Part shown: positions 18,748 through 26,333 of the stretch, piece by piece
How the letters are laid out: each line of letters starts with the position of its first letter
Position numbering within the stretch: position 1 is the stretch's first letter
DNA from: Streptomyces sp. Go-475
GTDB taxonomy: Bacteria > Actinomycetota > Actinomycetes > Streptomycetales > Streptomycetaceae
DNA length: 64,000 nt
Direction of reading: 5' to 3'
NCBI RefSeq assembly: GCF_003330845.1
Contig: NZ_CP026121.1
Location: 3,081,501 to 3,145,500 of the forward strand
Position numbers and translations under genes: made by a program
Notes under the pieces: generated by a model
The model's input: the letters and a program-made list of their open reading frames with translations, nothing else
What the model was told of the DNA's origin: nothing
Database searches by the model: none

Positions 18748-20565
18748 ATGTGCGGAATCGTCGGTTACATCGGGAAGCGTGACGTCGCTCCCCTGCTCCT
18801 GGAGGGCCTGCAGCGCCTGGAGTACCGCGGCTACGACTCCGCGGGCATCGTCGTCACGTCCCCGAAGACGTCCGGCCTGAAGATGGTCAAGGCCAAGGGC
18901 CGCGTCCGTGACCTGGAGGCCAAGGTCCCGGCCCGCTTCAAGGGCACCACCGGCATCGCCCACACCCGCTGGGCCACCCACGGCGCCCCCTCCGACGTGA
19001 ACGCCCACCCGCACCTGGACGCCGAGGGCAAGGTCGCCGTCGTCCACAACGGCATCATCGACAACGCCTCCGACCTGCGCCGCAAGCTGGAGGCGGACGG
19101 CGTCGAGTTCCTCTCCGAGACCGACACCGAGGTCCTCGTCCACCTCATCGCCCGCTCGCAGGCGACCAAGCTGGAGGACAAGGTCCGCGAGACCCTCCGG
19201 CTCATCGAGGGCACGTACGGCATCGCCGTGATGCACGCCGACTTCCCCGACCGGATCGTCGTCGCCCGCAACGGCTCCCCGGTCGTCCTCGGCATCGGCG
19301 AGAAGGAGATGTTCGTCGCCTCGGACATCGCCGCGCTGGTCGCCCACACCCGCCAGATAGTCACGCTGGACGACGGCGAGATGGCCACCCTCAAGGCCGA
19401 CGACTTCCGCACGTACACCACGGAAGGCACCCGCACGACGGCCGAGCCGACCACGGTCGAGTGGGAGGCCGCCTCCTACGACATGGGCGGCCACGACACC
19501 TACATGCACAAGGAGATCCACGAGCAGGCCGACGCCGTGGACCGCGTGCTGCGCGGCCGCATCGACGACCGCTTCTCCACCGTGCACCTGGGCGGCCTCA
19601 ACCTGGACGCCCGTGAGGCCCGCCGCATCCGCCGCGTGAAGATCCTCGGCTGCGGCACCTCGTACCACGCGGGCATGATCGGCGCCCAGATGATCGAGGA
19701 GCTGGCCCGCATCCCCGCCGACGCCGAGCCCGCCTCCGAGTTCCGCTACCGCAACGCGGTCGTCGACCCCGACACCCTCTACGTCGCGGTCTCCCAGTCG
19801 GGCGAGACCTACGACGTGCTGGCCGCCGTGCAGGAGCTGAAGCGCAAGGGCGCCCGCGTCCTGGGCGTGGTGAACGTGGTCGGCTCGGCGATCGCCCGCG
19901 AGGCCGACGGCGGCATCTACGTGCACGCCGGGCCCGAGGTCTGCGTCGTCTCCACCAAGTGCTTCACCAACACCACGGTCGCCTTCGCCCTGCTCGCCCT
20001 GCACCTCGGCCGCACCCGCGACCTCTCGGTCCGCGACGGCAAGCGGATCATCGAGGGCCTGCGCAAGCTGCCCGCCCAGATCGCCGAGATCATGGAGCAG
20101 GAGGAGCAGGTCAAGAAGCTGGCCGTGCAGTACGCCGAGGCCCGCTCGATGCTCTTCATCGGCCGCGTCCGGGGCTACCCGGTGGCCCGCGAGGCGTCCC
20201 TGAAGCTCAAGGAGGTCTCGTACATCCACGCCGAGGCCTATCCGGCCTCCGAGCTCAAGCACGGCCCCCTGGCCCTGATCGAGCCGGCCCTCCCCACGGT
20301 CGCGATCGTCCCCGACGACGACCTCCTGGAGAAGAACCGCGCCGCCATGGAGGAGATCAAGGCCCGCAGCGGCCAGATCCTCGCGGTGGCCCACCAGCAC
20401 CAGGAGAAGGCCGACGAGACGATCGTCGTCCCGAAGAACGAGGACGAACTCGACCCGATCCTGATGGGCATCCCCCTCCAACTCCTGGCGTACCACACGG
20501 CCTTGGCCCTGGGCAGGGACATCGACAAGCCCCGCAACCTGGCCAAGTCGGTGACGGTGGAGTAA
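18748..20565 (+). CDS. glmS: Glutamine--fructose-6-phosphate aminotransferase (isomerising)
   Basis: GlmS makes glucosamine-6-phosphate from fructose-6-phosphate and glutamine, the entry to peptidoglycan and amino-sugar synthesis. The 605-residue protein has the N-terminal nucleophile cysteine directly after Met (MCGIVGYIGKRD) and the glutaminase motifs AHTRWATHG and VVHNGIIDN. Two SIS sugar-isomerase domains follow (GCGTSYHAGMIG; AVSQSGETYD; IGRVRGYPVAREASLKLKE), ending KSVTVE as in the family. No glmS ribozyme was seen upstream, where only 12 nt separate it from the preceding gene. Streptomyces often carry two glmS copies. Confidence 0.96.
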   Translation: MCGIVGYIGKRDVAPLLLEGLQRLEYRGYDSAGIVVTSPKTSGLKMVKAKGRVRDLEAKVPARFKGTTGIAHTRWATHGAPSDVNAHPHLDAEGKVAVVHNGIIDNASDLRRKLEADGVEFLSETDTEVLVHLIARSQATKLEDKVRETLRLIEGTYGIAVMHADFPDRIVVARNGSPVVLGIGEKEMFVASDIAALVAHTRQIVTLDDGEMATLKADDFRTYTTEGTRTTAEPTTVEWEAASYDMGGHDTYMHKEIHEQADAVDRVLRGRIDDRFSTVHLGGLNLDAREARRIRRVKILGCGTSYHAGMIGAQMIEELARIPADAEPASEFRYRNAVVDPDTLYVAVSQSGETYDVLAAVQELKRKGARVLGVVNVVGSAIAREADGGIYVHAGPEVCVVSTKCFTNTTVAFALLALHLGRTRDLSVRDGKRIIEGLRKLPAQIAEIMEQEEQVKKLAVQYAEARSMLFIGRVRGYPVAREASLKLKEVSYIHAEAYPASELKHGPLALIEPALPTVAIVPDDDLLEKNRAAMEEIKARSGQILAVAHQHQEKADETIVVPKNEDELDPILMGIPLQLLAYHTALALGRDIDKPRNLAKSVTVE

Positions 20566-20583
20566 CCGACCTTCTTTTCTCAG

Positions 20584-20604
20584 GGGCGCGGGGAACTGCG
20601 CGAA
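20584..20604. repeat. Copy of the common Streptomyces intergenic repeat
   Basis: The sequence GGGGCGCGGGGAACTGCGCG is the reverse complement of the core between desE and desF (8825-8851), with one difference. It lies just after glmS, 20 nt past its stop. Confidence 0.6.
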
Positions 20605-20640
20605 CGACCCCCACGCACCCGCACAGGCCGACGAACGAGG

Positions 20641-20680
20641 ACGGACCCCCACGTGCTGCCACCACGCACGGGGGGTCCGT
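20641..20680 (+). terminator. Terminator after glmS
   Basis: A 10-bp perfect stem, ACGGACCCCC (20641-20650) with GGGGGTCCGT (20671-20680), is followed by TTCG. It separates glmS from the convergent YaaH-family gene and may serve both. Confidence 0.75.
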
Positions 20681-20721
20681 TTCGATCGCCGGGAAGCCGC
20701 CCAACTCCCCAGCCTGCGCGG

Positions 20722-21288
20722 CTAACCGGTGGCCGTCACTCCCCGGCCGGCAGCGCGTCGCGGAAGCGCCGTGGGCCAGTGCGCCAGCGCCGCCGTGGCC
20801 GCATACCAGGCAACGGCCCCCGCAGCCACGGCGAACCACCCACCGACCTTCGCCAGCCCGTCGTTCTCCGCGAAAGCGGCGATCGCGAGCAGCAGCAGCG
20901 AGACGAAGAACAGCCCGTACACGCCCTGCCCGAGCTGGTCCCCACCGGCCAGCGTCAGAGACAGCGCCACCAGCGCGAACAACAACAGGAACAGCCCTGC
21001 CGCGTTGGCGGAGACCTCCGCGCCGACGGACACGGCCCAGGTGAACCACAACGCCCCGAGTACGGAGAACGCCGTACCACCGACGGTGTCACCGGCTCGG
21101 AGGGCCACCAGCCCGGCGAGGAAGAGCGCGATGCCGCCCACGTACTGGGCGATTGATACGGCGTCGGCGGCCGACACACCGTCGATCACGGCGGTGTGCC
21201 CCAGTCCGAAGGCCAACAGGGTGATTCCGAGGGCGAGTCGACCGACCACGGTCGTGATTCCGCTTCCCGCGGAGACGTCTTTGTCCAC
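20722..21288 (-). CDS. GPR1/FUN34/YaaH (SatP-like) family membrane protein
   Basis: The 188-residue protein has six predicted membrane helices (VVGRLALGITLLAFGLGH, IAQYVGGIALFLAGLVAL, VLGALWFTWAVSVGAEV, AAGLFLLLFALVALSLTL, VYGLFFVSLLLLAIAAFA, VGGWFAVAAGAVAWYAATAAL). This layout fits the acetate/succinate channel-transporter family. The NPAPLGL signature typical of proven SatP is not obvious, so substrate is uncertain. The GTG start at 21288 is preceded by AGGGAG. It stands alone, convergent with glmS. Confidence 0.68.
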   Translation of the reverse strand: MDKDVSAGSGITTVVGRLALGITLLAFGLGHTAVIDGVSAADAVSIAQYVGGIALFLAGLVALRAGDTVGGTAFSVLGALWFTWAVSVGAEVSANAAGLFLLLFALVALSLTLAGGDQLGQGVYGLFFVSLLLLAIAAFAENDGLAKVGGWFAVAAGAVAWYAATAALAHWPTALPRRAAGRGVTATG

Positions 21289-21411
21289 GGCGGGCTCCCT
21301 TCGTGCATGTGCAGTTGTGCGGTGTCCCGTATATGCCCTTCACAAGGGCACAAACACCTCTACGCGCGAGTAGATTTACGCACCGCACCAGGGCAGCAAG
21401 GGAGTTGACGC

Positions 21412-21939
21412 TCAGGGAATGACGACCACGGGCCGCTGCGCCCGCTTGGCGAGCCGCCCGGCGACGGAGCCGAAGATCCGGCCCACGATGCCGTGCGTCG
21501 ACCCGACGACGATCGCGTCGGCCTCGTACTCCCGGCCGACCTCTTCGAGTTCGTGGCAGATGTCACCGCCGCGCTCGACCAGGATCCAGGGCACCTCGGC
21601 CAAGTAGTCCGCACAGGCCAGTTCCAGGCCGAGCACCTCGGTGCGGTGGTCCGGCACGTCCACGAACACGGGCGGCTCGCAGCCGGCCCACACCGTGGTC
21701 GGCAGCCGGTTGGCCACGTGGACGATGATCAGGCCCGACCCGGAGCGATGGGCCATGCCGATCGCGTACGCCAGGGCGCGCTCACTGGACGTGGAGCCGT
21801 CGAAGCCGACCACGACCCCGTGCTTGAAGGCGGGGTCGCAGGAATGGCGTGGCTCTTCCGCCGCCAGGGGCTCGGCCGCCGTGGGATCGGCGACGGGCCG
21901 CTTGCGGTCCGCGGGTTCGAAGAATTCGTGACCGGCCAT
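21412..21939 (-). CDS. Universal stress protein (UspA family)
   Basis: The 175-residue single-domain Usp has the nucleotide-binding pattern complete: VVVGFDGSTSSERALAYAIGMA at about residue 41 and, near the C-terminus, VVGSTHGIVGRIFGSVAGRLAKRAQRPVVVIP. The latter is the G-2x-G-9x-G[S/T] ATP-binding type. An N-terminal extension of about 40 residues is unusual but not recognisable. The start ATG at 21939 is chosen because family similarity begins after it; an upstream in-frame start (22044) would add 35 unconserved residues. Role is inferred only at family level (stress survival, ATP-dependent switching). Confidence 0.82.
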   Translation of the reverse strand: MAGHEFFEPADRKRPVADPTAAEPLAAEEPRHSCDPAFKHGVVVGFDGSTSSERALAYAIGMAHRSGSGLIIVHVANRLPTTVWAGCEPPVFVDVPDHRTEVLGLELACADYLAEVPWILVERGGDICHELEEVGREYEADAIVVGSTHGIVGRIFGSVAGRLAKRAQRPVVVIP

Positions 21940-22244
21940 GGCTGTCTCGGCGTTGTGATCCTTATATGGGGGACGACAGTGTGCGGCGGAGCTGTGTCCG
22001 GGAATGGTCTTCCCAACCCCATACCCCCAAGGGTACGGCGGCACGCCTCCTTAGCCCAGATCCCGCCCGCCGTGCGTGCGGGTTCCAGGGAGCATGCACG
22101 AGGCGACGCCCGTAACGCAATGGTTGCTGCGCTGTACAGGCGGTTTGCACAGGATTCACTTACCCGTGGGGGTGATCCGGTCAGCCAGTGACCGACGTCC
22201 CGGCCACGCGTTGAACCCCGTGAGTCACGCCACAGGGAGCACGC

Positions 22245-22577
22245 ATGCCCGGACCTCGCCCCGCCCCGGAGGCGGACCGCGCGACCCCGCCGCCGCGGGA
22301 CACCGCGACGGACGTGGTCCGCTGGGCGGCCTTCAGCTGCCTGCTCGTACCGGTCGTACTCCTCGGCTACGGCGCCTCCCTCGCCGGCGCCGCCGGCACG
22401 GCCCTCGGGCTCGCCGCCGTCACGGCCGCCTGCCGGGTCCTGCTGCGCCAGTCCGAGCGCGGCGCGGCCCGCCTCGCGGCCGAGGACCGGGCGCCCCACC
22501 GGGGACGGCACCACCGCACCGGAACGGGGTCGCACCGTGGCGGACGGCACAGCGGCGGAGATACACCGGTCGGCTGA
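22245..22577 (+). CDS. Small membrane protein, function unknown
   Basis: The 110-residue protein is preceded by CAGGGAG. A proline-rich acidic N-terminus is followed by two hydrophobic segments (WAAFSCLLVPVVLLGYGASLAG and GAAGTALGLAAVTAACRVLL), then a histidine/arginine-rich tail (RGRHHRTGTGSHRGGRH) that could bind metal or nucleic acid. It lies between uspA (divergent) and adpA. I do not recognise a family. Confidence 0.6.
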   Translation: MPGPRPAPEADRATPPPRDTATDVVRWAAFSCLLVPVVLLGYGASLAGAAGTALGLAAVTAACRVLLRQSERGAARLAAEDRAPHRGRHHRTGTGSHRGGRHSGGDTPVG

Positions 22578-22954
22578 CCGGTTTCCGCGCACACGCACGC
22601 TGCTTTTCAGCCAACTTCTCGCACCGGTGCATCACCCCGCCGAACCACCCCCCAACCCCCGTTCGACCTGCACGGAAAGGGCCTCAGGGGGTCTGCGCAC
22701 CCTACGTGGATTGGCCACTGCGACAAGGCGCACTTCCCTGCACGCCCCACGAGTGCAACGCTTCGTGATCGAATGCTTCACGCCAAGTTGCCAAGTCGAC
22801 AATGTGCCGAGTGCCGAACCGGCCACCTCGGCGCGATGCGACACAGTAGATTCGATCTTGACTGTCTACGGCGGGGGACTCGTGCAGGACCGAGGGGAAA
22901 CGTGCAGGAGCGACACAACCGAGGAGCCGCGACCACCGAGGGGGGCTTAGCAGT
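22578..22954. promoter_or_regulatory. Long 5' region of adpA
   Basis: The 377 nt before adpA contain no credible gene; open frames here have random-looking composition. Locally this stretch is poorer in G+C than the coding DNA. Known adpA genes have long leaders with autoregulatory, BldD and gamma-butyrolactone-receptor sites. I could not assign individual sites from sequence alone. GGGGGGC at about 22943 is the only ribosome-binding candidate for the ATG at 22955. Confidence 0.45.
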
Positions 22955-24205
22955 ATGAGCCACGACTCCACTGCCGCGCCGGAAGCCGCGGCCCGGAAGC
23001 TTTCCGGGCGACGCCGCAAGGAGATCGTCGCGGTGCTGCTGTTCAGCGGCGGCCCCATCTTCGAGAGTTCCATACCGTTGTCGGTGTTCGGGATCGACCG
23101 CCAGGACGCCGGCGTACCGCGCTACCGACTGCTGGTGTGCGGCGGTGAGGACGGCCCGCTGCGGACCACAGGGGGCCTGGAACTCAGCGCACCGCATGGC
23201 CTGGAAGCGATCTCGCGCGCGGGCACGGTCGTCGTACCGGCCTGGCGTTCGATCACTTCTCCGCCACCGGACGAGGCGCTCGACGCGCTGCGCCGCGCCC
23301 ACGAGGAGGGCGCCCGCATCGTCGGGCTGTGCACCGGCGCCTTCGTCCTCGCGGCGGCCGGCCTGCTGGACGGCCGTCCCGCGACGACCCACTGGATGTA
23401 CGCGCCGACGCTGGCCAAGCGCTATCCGTCCGTGCACGTCGATCCACGGGAACTCTTCGTGGACGACGGCGACGTGCTCACGTCGGCGGGCACGGCGGCC
23501 GGAATCGATCTCTGTCTCCACATCGTGCGGACGGACCACGGCAACGAGGCGGCAGGGGCCCTGGCCCGCCGCCTGGTGGTCCCGCCGCGCCGGTCCGGCG
23601 GGCAGGAGCGCTACCTCGACAGGTCTTTACCCGAGGAGATCGGCGCCGACCCGCTCGCCGAGGTCGTCGCCTGGGCGCTGGAGCACCTCCACGAACAGTT
23701 CGACGTGGAGACGCTGGCGGCACGCGCGTACATGAGCCGGCGTACGTTCGACCGCCGCTTCCGCTCGCTGACGGGTTCGGCCCCGCTCCAGTGGCTGATC
23801 ACTCAGCGGGTACTCCAGGCGCAGCGCCTGCTGGAGACGTCGGACTACTCGGTGGACGAGGTGGCGGGCCGCTGCGGCTTCCGCTCACCGGTGGCTCTGC
23901 GCGGCCACTTCCGCCGTCAGCTCGGCTCGTCCCCGGCGGCGTACCGGGCGGCGTACCGCGCCCGGCGCCCGCAGGGCGAGCGGCCCCAGGACACCGACGG
24001 CGGCCCGGGCGGCCCCGGCTCCGGCAGCACGCCGGGCCACATGGGCCACACCGGCCACCCCGGGCATCCCGGCCAGTCCGGTCAGGCGCCGGCCGCGCTG
24101 CACCCGGAGCACCCCGTCCCGCTCCAGTCCCGCCGCACGGCGGCCGCGAGCGCGTCCGGTCCGGCCCTGTCGGCGAGCCTGCCGGGACAGCGCAGCGCAC
24201 CATGA
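22955..24205 (+). CDS. adpA: Developmental master regulator AdpA (BldH), AraC/XylS family
   Basis: AdpA is the pleiotropic activator of aerial growth and secondary metabolism. The 416-residue protein starts MSHDSTAAPEAAARK like known AdpA. The N-domain (about 20-205) has a DJ-1/PfpI-like dimerisation fold (VAVLLFSGGPIFESSIPLSVFG; GLCTGAFVLAAAGLLDG; TSAGTAAGIDLCLH). The C-domain (about 230-335) has two helix-turn-helix motifs (VETLAARAYMSRRTFDRRF; VDEVAGRCGFRSPVALRGHF). The tail from 340 is low-complexity Gly/His/Pro. Codon 225 (23627-23629) is TTA, between the two domains, so translation depends on the bldA leucyl-tRNA as in other streptomycetes. Confidence 0.96.
   Translation: MSHDSTAAPEAAARKLSGRRRKEIVAVLLFSGGPIFESSIPLSVFGIDRQDAGVPRYRLLVCGGEDGPLRTTGGLELSAPHGLEAISRAGTVVVPAWRSITSPPPDEALDALRRAHEEGARIVGLCTGAFVLAAAGLLDGRPATTHWMYAPTLAKRYPSVHVDPRELFVDDGDVLTSAGTAAGIDLCLHIVRTDHGNEAAGALARRLVVPPRRSGGQERYLDRSLPEEIGADPLAEVVAWALEHLHEQFDVETLAARAYMSRRTFDRRFRSLTGSAPLQWLITQRVLQAQRLLETSDYSVDEVAGRCGFRSPVALRGHFRRQLGSSPAAYRAAYRARRPQGERPQDTDGGPGGPGSGSTPGHMGHTGHPGHPGQSGQAPAALHPEHPVPLQSRRTAAASASGPALSASLPGQRSAP
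23627..23629 (+). promoter_or_regulatory. TTA codon 225 in adpA (bldA-dependent)
   Basis: The codon is in frame with the adpA start (672 nt after it) and encodes the leucine of DRSLPEE. TTA is read only by the developmentally regulated bldA tRNA, so it works as a translational checkpoint. Confidence 0.93.
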
Positions 24206-24292
24206 CGTGACCTCGAACCGCCGGGCGCCCGACCTGACCACTCGGCCGCCCGGCGTTCGAGCACGTGCCCGGAGGACGACAGCGGAGGTCAA

Positions 24293-24660
24293 CCACACCC
24301 CGACCGCCGGTCCGACGCTCGCGCGCGACGGCGATCAGCCACATCCCCGCCCGCCGGACGCTCGGCGTACCACGGCGATCAGCCACACCACCTCATCAGG
24401 CGCTCGCGCACCAGGCGCTCAACCACACCCCGGCCCGTCCGGCGCTCGCGCACGACGGCAATCAGCCACACCCCGACCGCCGGTCCGACGCTCGCGCGCG
24501 ACGGCGATCAGCCACATCCCCGCCCGCCGGACGCTCGGCGTACCACGGCGATCAGCCACACCACCTCATCAGGCGCTCGCGCACCAGGCGCTCAACCACA
24601 CCCCGGCCCGTCCGGCGCTCGCGCACGACGGCGATCAGCCACACCCAGCCCGTCCGGCGC
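24293..24660 (+). repeat. Two tandem 173-bp units plus partial third between adpA and ornA
   Basis: Bases 24293-24465 are repeated almost exactly at 24466-24638 (offset 173; one mismatch seen, A24460/G24633). A third unit breaks off after about 8 bases of identity. Each unit is built from roughly four 40-45-bp sub-repeats sharing CGGCGATCAGCCACACC. The last copy runs into CCCGTCCGGCGCTTGAGGACGAGG, a motif I know as widely dispersed in Streptomyces intergenic DNA. Frames are open across it only because of skewed composition; I see no gene. Confidence 0.9.
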
Positions 24661-24804
24661 TTGAGGACGAGGCCGTTCAGGCCGAAGCGGGGGTCCGGGG
24701 GCGGCAGCCCCCGGGGAGAGCCGGGCGACAACACCCCCGGCCCGGCAGACAACCGCACCCGCACACACGGCCGACCCGCGGAGCGACGCCGTAAGGTTAG
24801 ACAC

Positions 24805-25407
24805 ATGAACGATCGCATGGTGTGGATCGACTGCGAGATGACCGGCCTCTCGCTGTCGGACGACGCGCTCATCGAGGTGGCCGCCCTCGTCACCGACTCC
24901 GAGCTGAACGTGCTCGGCGACGGCGTGGACATCGTCATCCGGCCGCCGGAGCGGGCGCTGGAGACGATGCCGGAGGTGGTGCGTCAGATGCACACCGCGT
25001 CCGGACTCCTCGCCGAACTGGAGAACGGCACGACACTGAAGGACGCCGAGGAGCAGGTCCTGACGTACGTGAGGGAGTTCGTCAAGGAGCCGGGCAAGGC
25101 CCCGCTGTGCGGCAACTCCGTCGGCACGGACCGCGGCTTCCTGCTGCGCGACATGCCGACCCTGGAGGACTACCTCCACTACCGGATCGTCGACGTGTCG
25201 TCGATCAAGGAGCTGGCCCGCCGCTGGTACCCGAGGGCGTACTTCAACAGCCCGCAGAAGAACGGCAACCACCGCGCGCTCGCCGACATCCGCGAATCCA
25301 TCGCCGAACTGCGCTACTACCGCGAGGCCCTCTTCGTCCCGCAGCCCGGGCCCGACTCGGACACCGCGAAGGCGATCGCCGCGAAGCACGTCCTGCCTGC
25401 CCAGTAG
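24805..25407 (+). CDS. orn: Oligoribonuclease
   Basis: The 200-residue DEDDh 3'-5' exonuclease degrades nanoRNAs and the c-di-GMP product pGpG. The exonuclease motifs are complete: MVWIDCEMTGL at residue 4 (D-x-E), GNSVGTDRGFL (D), and KNGNHRALADIRESI with the catalytic His and final Asp. The ATG at 24805 sits behind GTAAGGTTAGACAC; AAGG may serve as Shine-Dalgarno, or TAGACA as a -10 of a leaderless message. Location downstream of adpA is conserved (ornA), where the homologue is needed for normal aerial growth. Confidence 0.95.
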   Translation: MNDRMVWIDCEMTGLSLSDDALIEVAALVTDSELNVLGDGVDIVIRPPERALETMPEVVRQMHTASGLLAELENGTTLKDAEEQVLTYVREFVKEPGKAPLCGNSVGTDRGFLLRDMPTLEDYLHYRIVDVSSIKELARRWYPRAYFNSPQKNGNHRALADIRESIAELRYYREALFVPQPGPDSDTAKAIAAKHVLPAQ

Positions 25408-25522
25408 GCGGGGCGGGGGCCGGTCGAGGGGCGCCGCGAAAGCCGTGCGCGAGCACCCCTTCGGACCCTGTACACTTTTTCTCGGCCGGTCGGGGACATC
25501 ACTGACCTCCAAGCCGGTCATG

Positions 25523-25595
25523 GTGGGTGTAGCTCAGCTGGTAGAGCACCTGGTTGTGGTCCAGGATGCCGCGGGTTCGAGTCCCGTCACTCACC
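25523..25595 (+). tRNA. tRNA-His (anticodon GTG)
   Basis: A full cloverleaf is visible: acceptor GTGGGTG/CACTCAC, D arm GCTC...GAGC, anticodon stem CCTGG/CCAGG with loop TTGTGGT (anticodon 25556-25558), and T arm GCGGG-TTCGAGT-CCCGT. The base before it, G25522, can pair with C25595 as the extra G-1 specific to tRNA-His. CCA is not encoded. A TACACT at 25471-25476 could be the -10 promoter element. Confidence 0.97.
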
Positions 25596-25602
25596 CTGAG
25601 CA

Positions 25603-25644
25603 ATCAGCCGGTGGCTTCGGAAGAAGCCACCGGCTGATGCTTTT
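25603..25644 (+). terminator. Terminator of tRNA-His
   Basis: A perfect 16-bp stem (25603-25618 with 25623-25638) and GGAA tetraloop are followed by GCTTTT. This is a classical intrinsic terminator 7 nt after the tRNA. Confidence 0.92.
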
Positions 25645-25665
25645 GGTCCGTACGCCCGTGGGATC

Positions 25666-26205
25666 GTGACGGACATGGGTGAGCCGGTGGAGCGGGTCGA
25701 CGAGCAGGACCGGGTGGTCGGGGTCGTCGACCGGGACGAGGCGATCCGGAACGGCTGGCTGCACCGGGTCGCGACGACGGTGTGCCGTGATCCGCGCGGG
25801 CGCGTGCTCGTGTATCGGAGGCCGGAGCACGTGTCCCGGTTTCCGGGGCAGTACGACTGGCTCATCGGCGGGGCCGTCGGGGTCGGCGAGTCGTACGAGG
25901 AGGCGGCGGTGCGGGAGCTGGCCGAGGAGCTGGGGGTGCGGGTGCCGGTGCGGCCCGTCGTGAGGTTCCTGTGCCGCGGGGCGATCAGCCCGTACTGGCT
26001 CGGGGTGCACGAGGCCGTCGTGTCCGGGCCCCTGACCCCCGAACCGTCCGAGATCGCCTGGCACGGCTGGTTCGGCGAGCGGGAGTTGCGCGAGGCACTC
26101 CGCAGGTGGGCGTTCGTGCCTGACGGTGTGGACGCACTGCGCCGCTACCTGGCCCTCAGGGAACCGACCGCCGCCACGCCGCCGCCGACTCCCCCACGTC
26201 CCTGA
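25666..26205 (+). CDS. NUDIX hydrolase (IPP-isomerase-like/YfcD type)
   Basis: The protein has 179 residues if read from the GTG at 25666; the ATG at 25675 is equally possible because neither start has a strong Shine-Dalgarno sequence. The NUDIX box GVGESYEEAAVRELAEELGV (about residue 67-86) fits G-x5-E-x7-REUXEEXGU. The N-terminus EPVERVDEQDRVVGVVDRDEAIRNGWLHR is typical of the YfcD/isopentenyl-diphosphate-isomerase-like subgroup, which hydrolyses nucleoside diphosphate-X compounds. The last 14 residues (proline/threonine-rich) overlap, antisense, a possible gene remnant that follows cebR. Confidence 0.85.
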   Translation: MTDMGEPVERVDEQDRVVGVVDRDEAIRNGWLHRVATTVCRDPRGRVLVYRRPEHVSRFPGQYDWLIGGAVGVGESYEEAAVRELAEELGVRVPVRPVVRFLCRGAISPYWLGVHEAVVSGPLTPEPSEIAWHGWFGERELREALRRWAFVPDGVDALRRYLALREPTAATPPPTPPRP

Positions 26206-26333
26206 ACCGTTCGGCCGGGTCGGGACGCGTGGCCCGTGCCACGACCGCGAGTCGGGCCGCCGTTCCCCGCCAGGCGCGGATACGGCTCGGCCCGGGCGAC
26301 CCCCGCGATGTCCAGCAGGGGGTGGCCCGTCAC
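26156..26333 (-). pseudogene. Possible frameshifted remnant downstream of cebR
   Basis: A GTG at 26333 overlaps the cebR stop (GTGA) and reads TGHPLLDIAGVARAEPYPRLA. After a change of frame near 26270 the same strand reads GTAARLAVVARATRPDPAE, then RFRDVGESAAAWRRSVP and a stop at 26156. The amphipathic, protein-like second part suggests the C-terminal end of a decayed gene; no family is assigned. It could also be chance coding in GC-rich DNA. Confidence 0.25.

Noticed and set aside
22537..22950. 137-codon open frame upstream of adpA
   Set aside because: It overlaps the previous gene, has no ribosome-binding site, and its composition is not protein-like; this is the adpA leader.
24293..24660. 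Repeat array considered as a CRISPR
   Set aside because: Units are adjacent 173-bp copies without unique spacers, and no cas genes lie nearby.
24265..24804. Upstream extension of the oligoribonuclease reading frame through the tandem repeats
   Set aside because: Oligoribonucleases start directly with the M-x-W-I-D-x-E motif; the extra 180 residues are translated repeat DNA.
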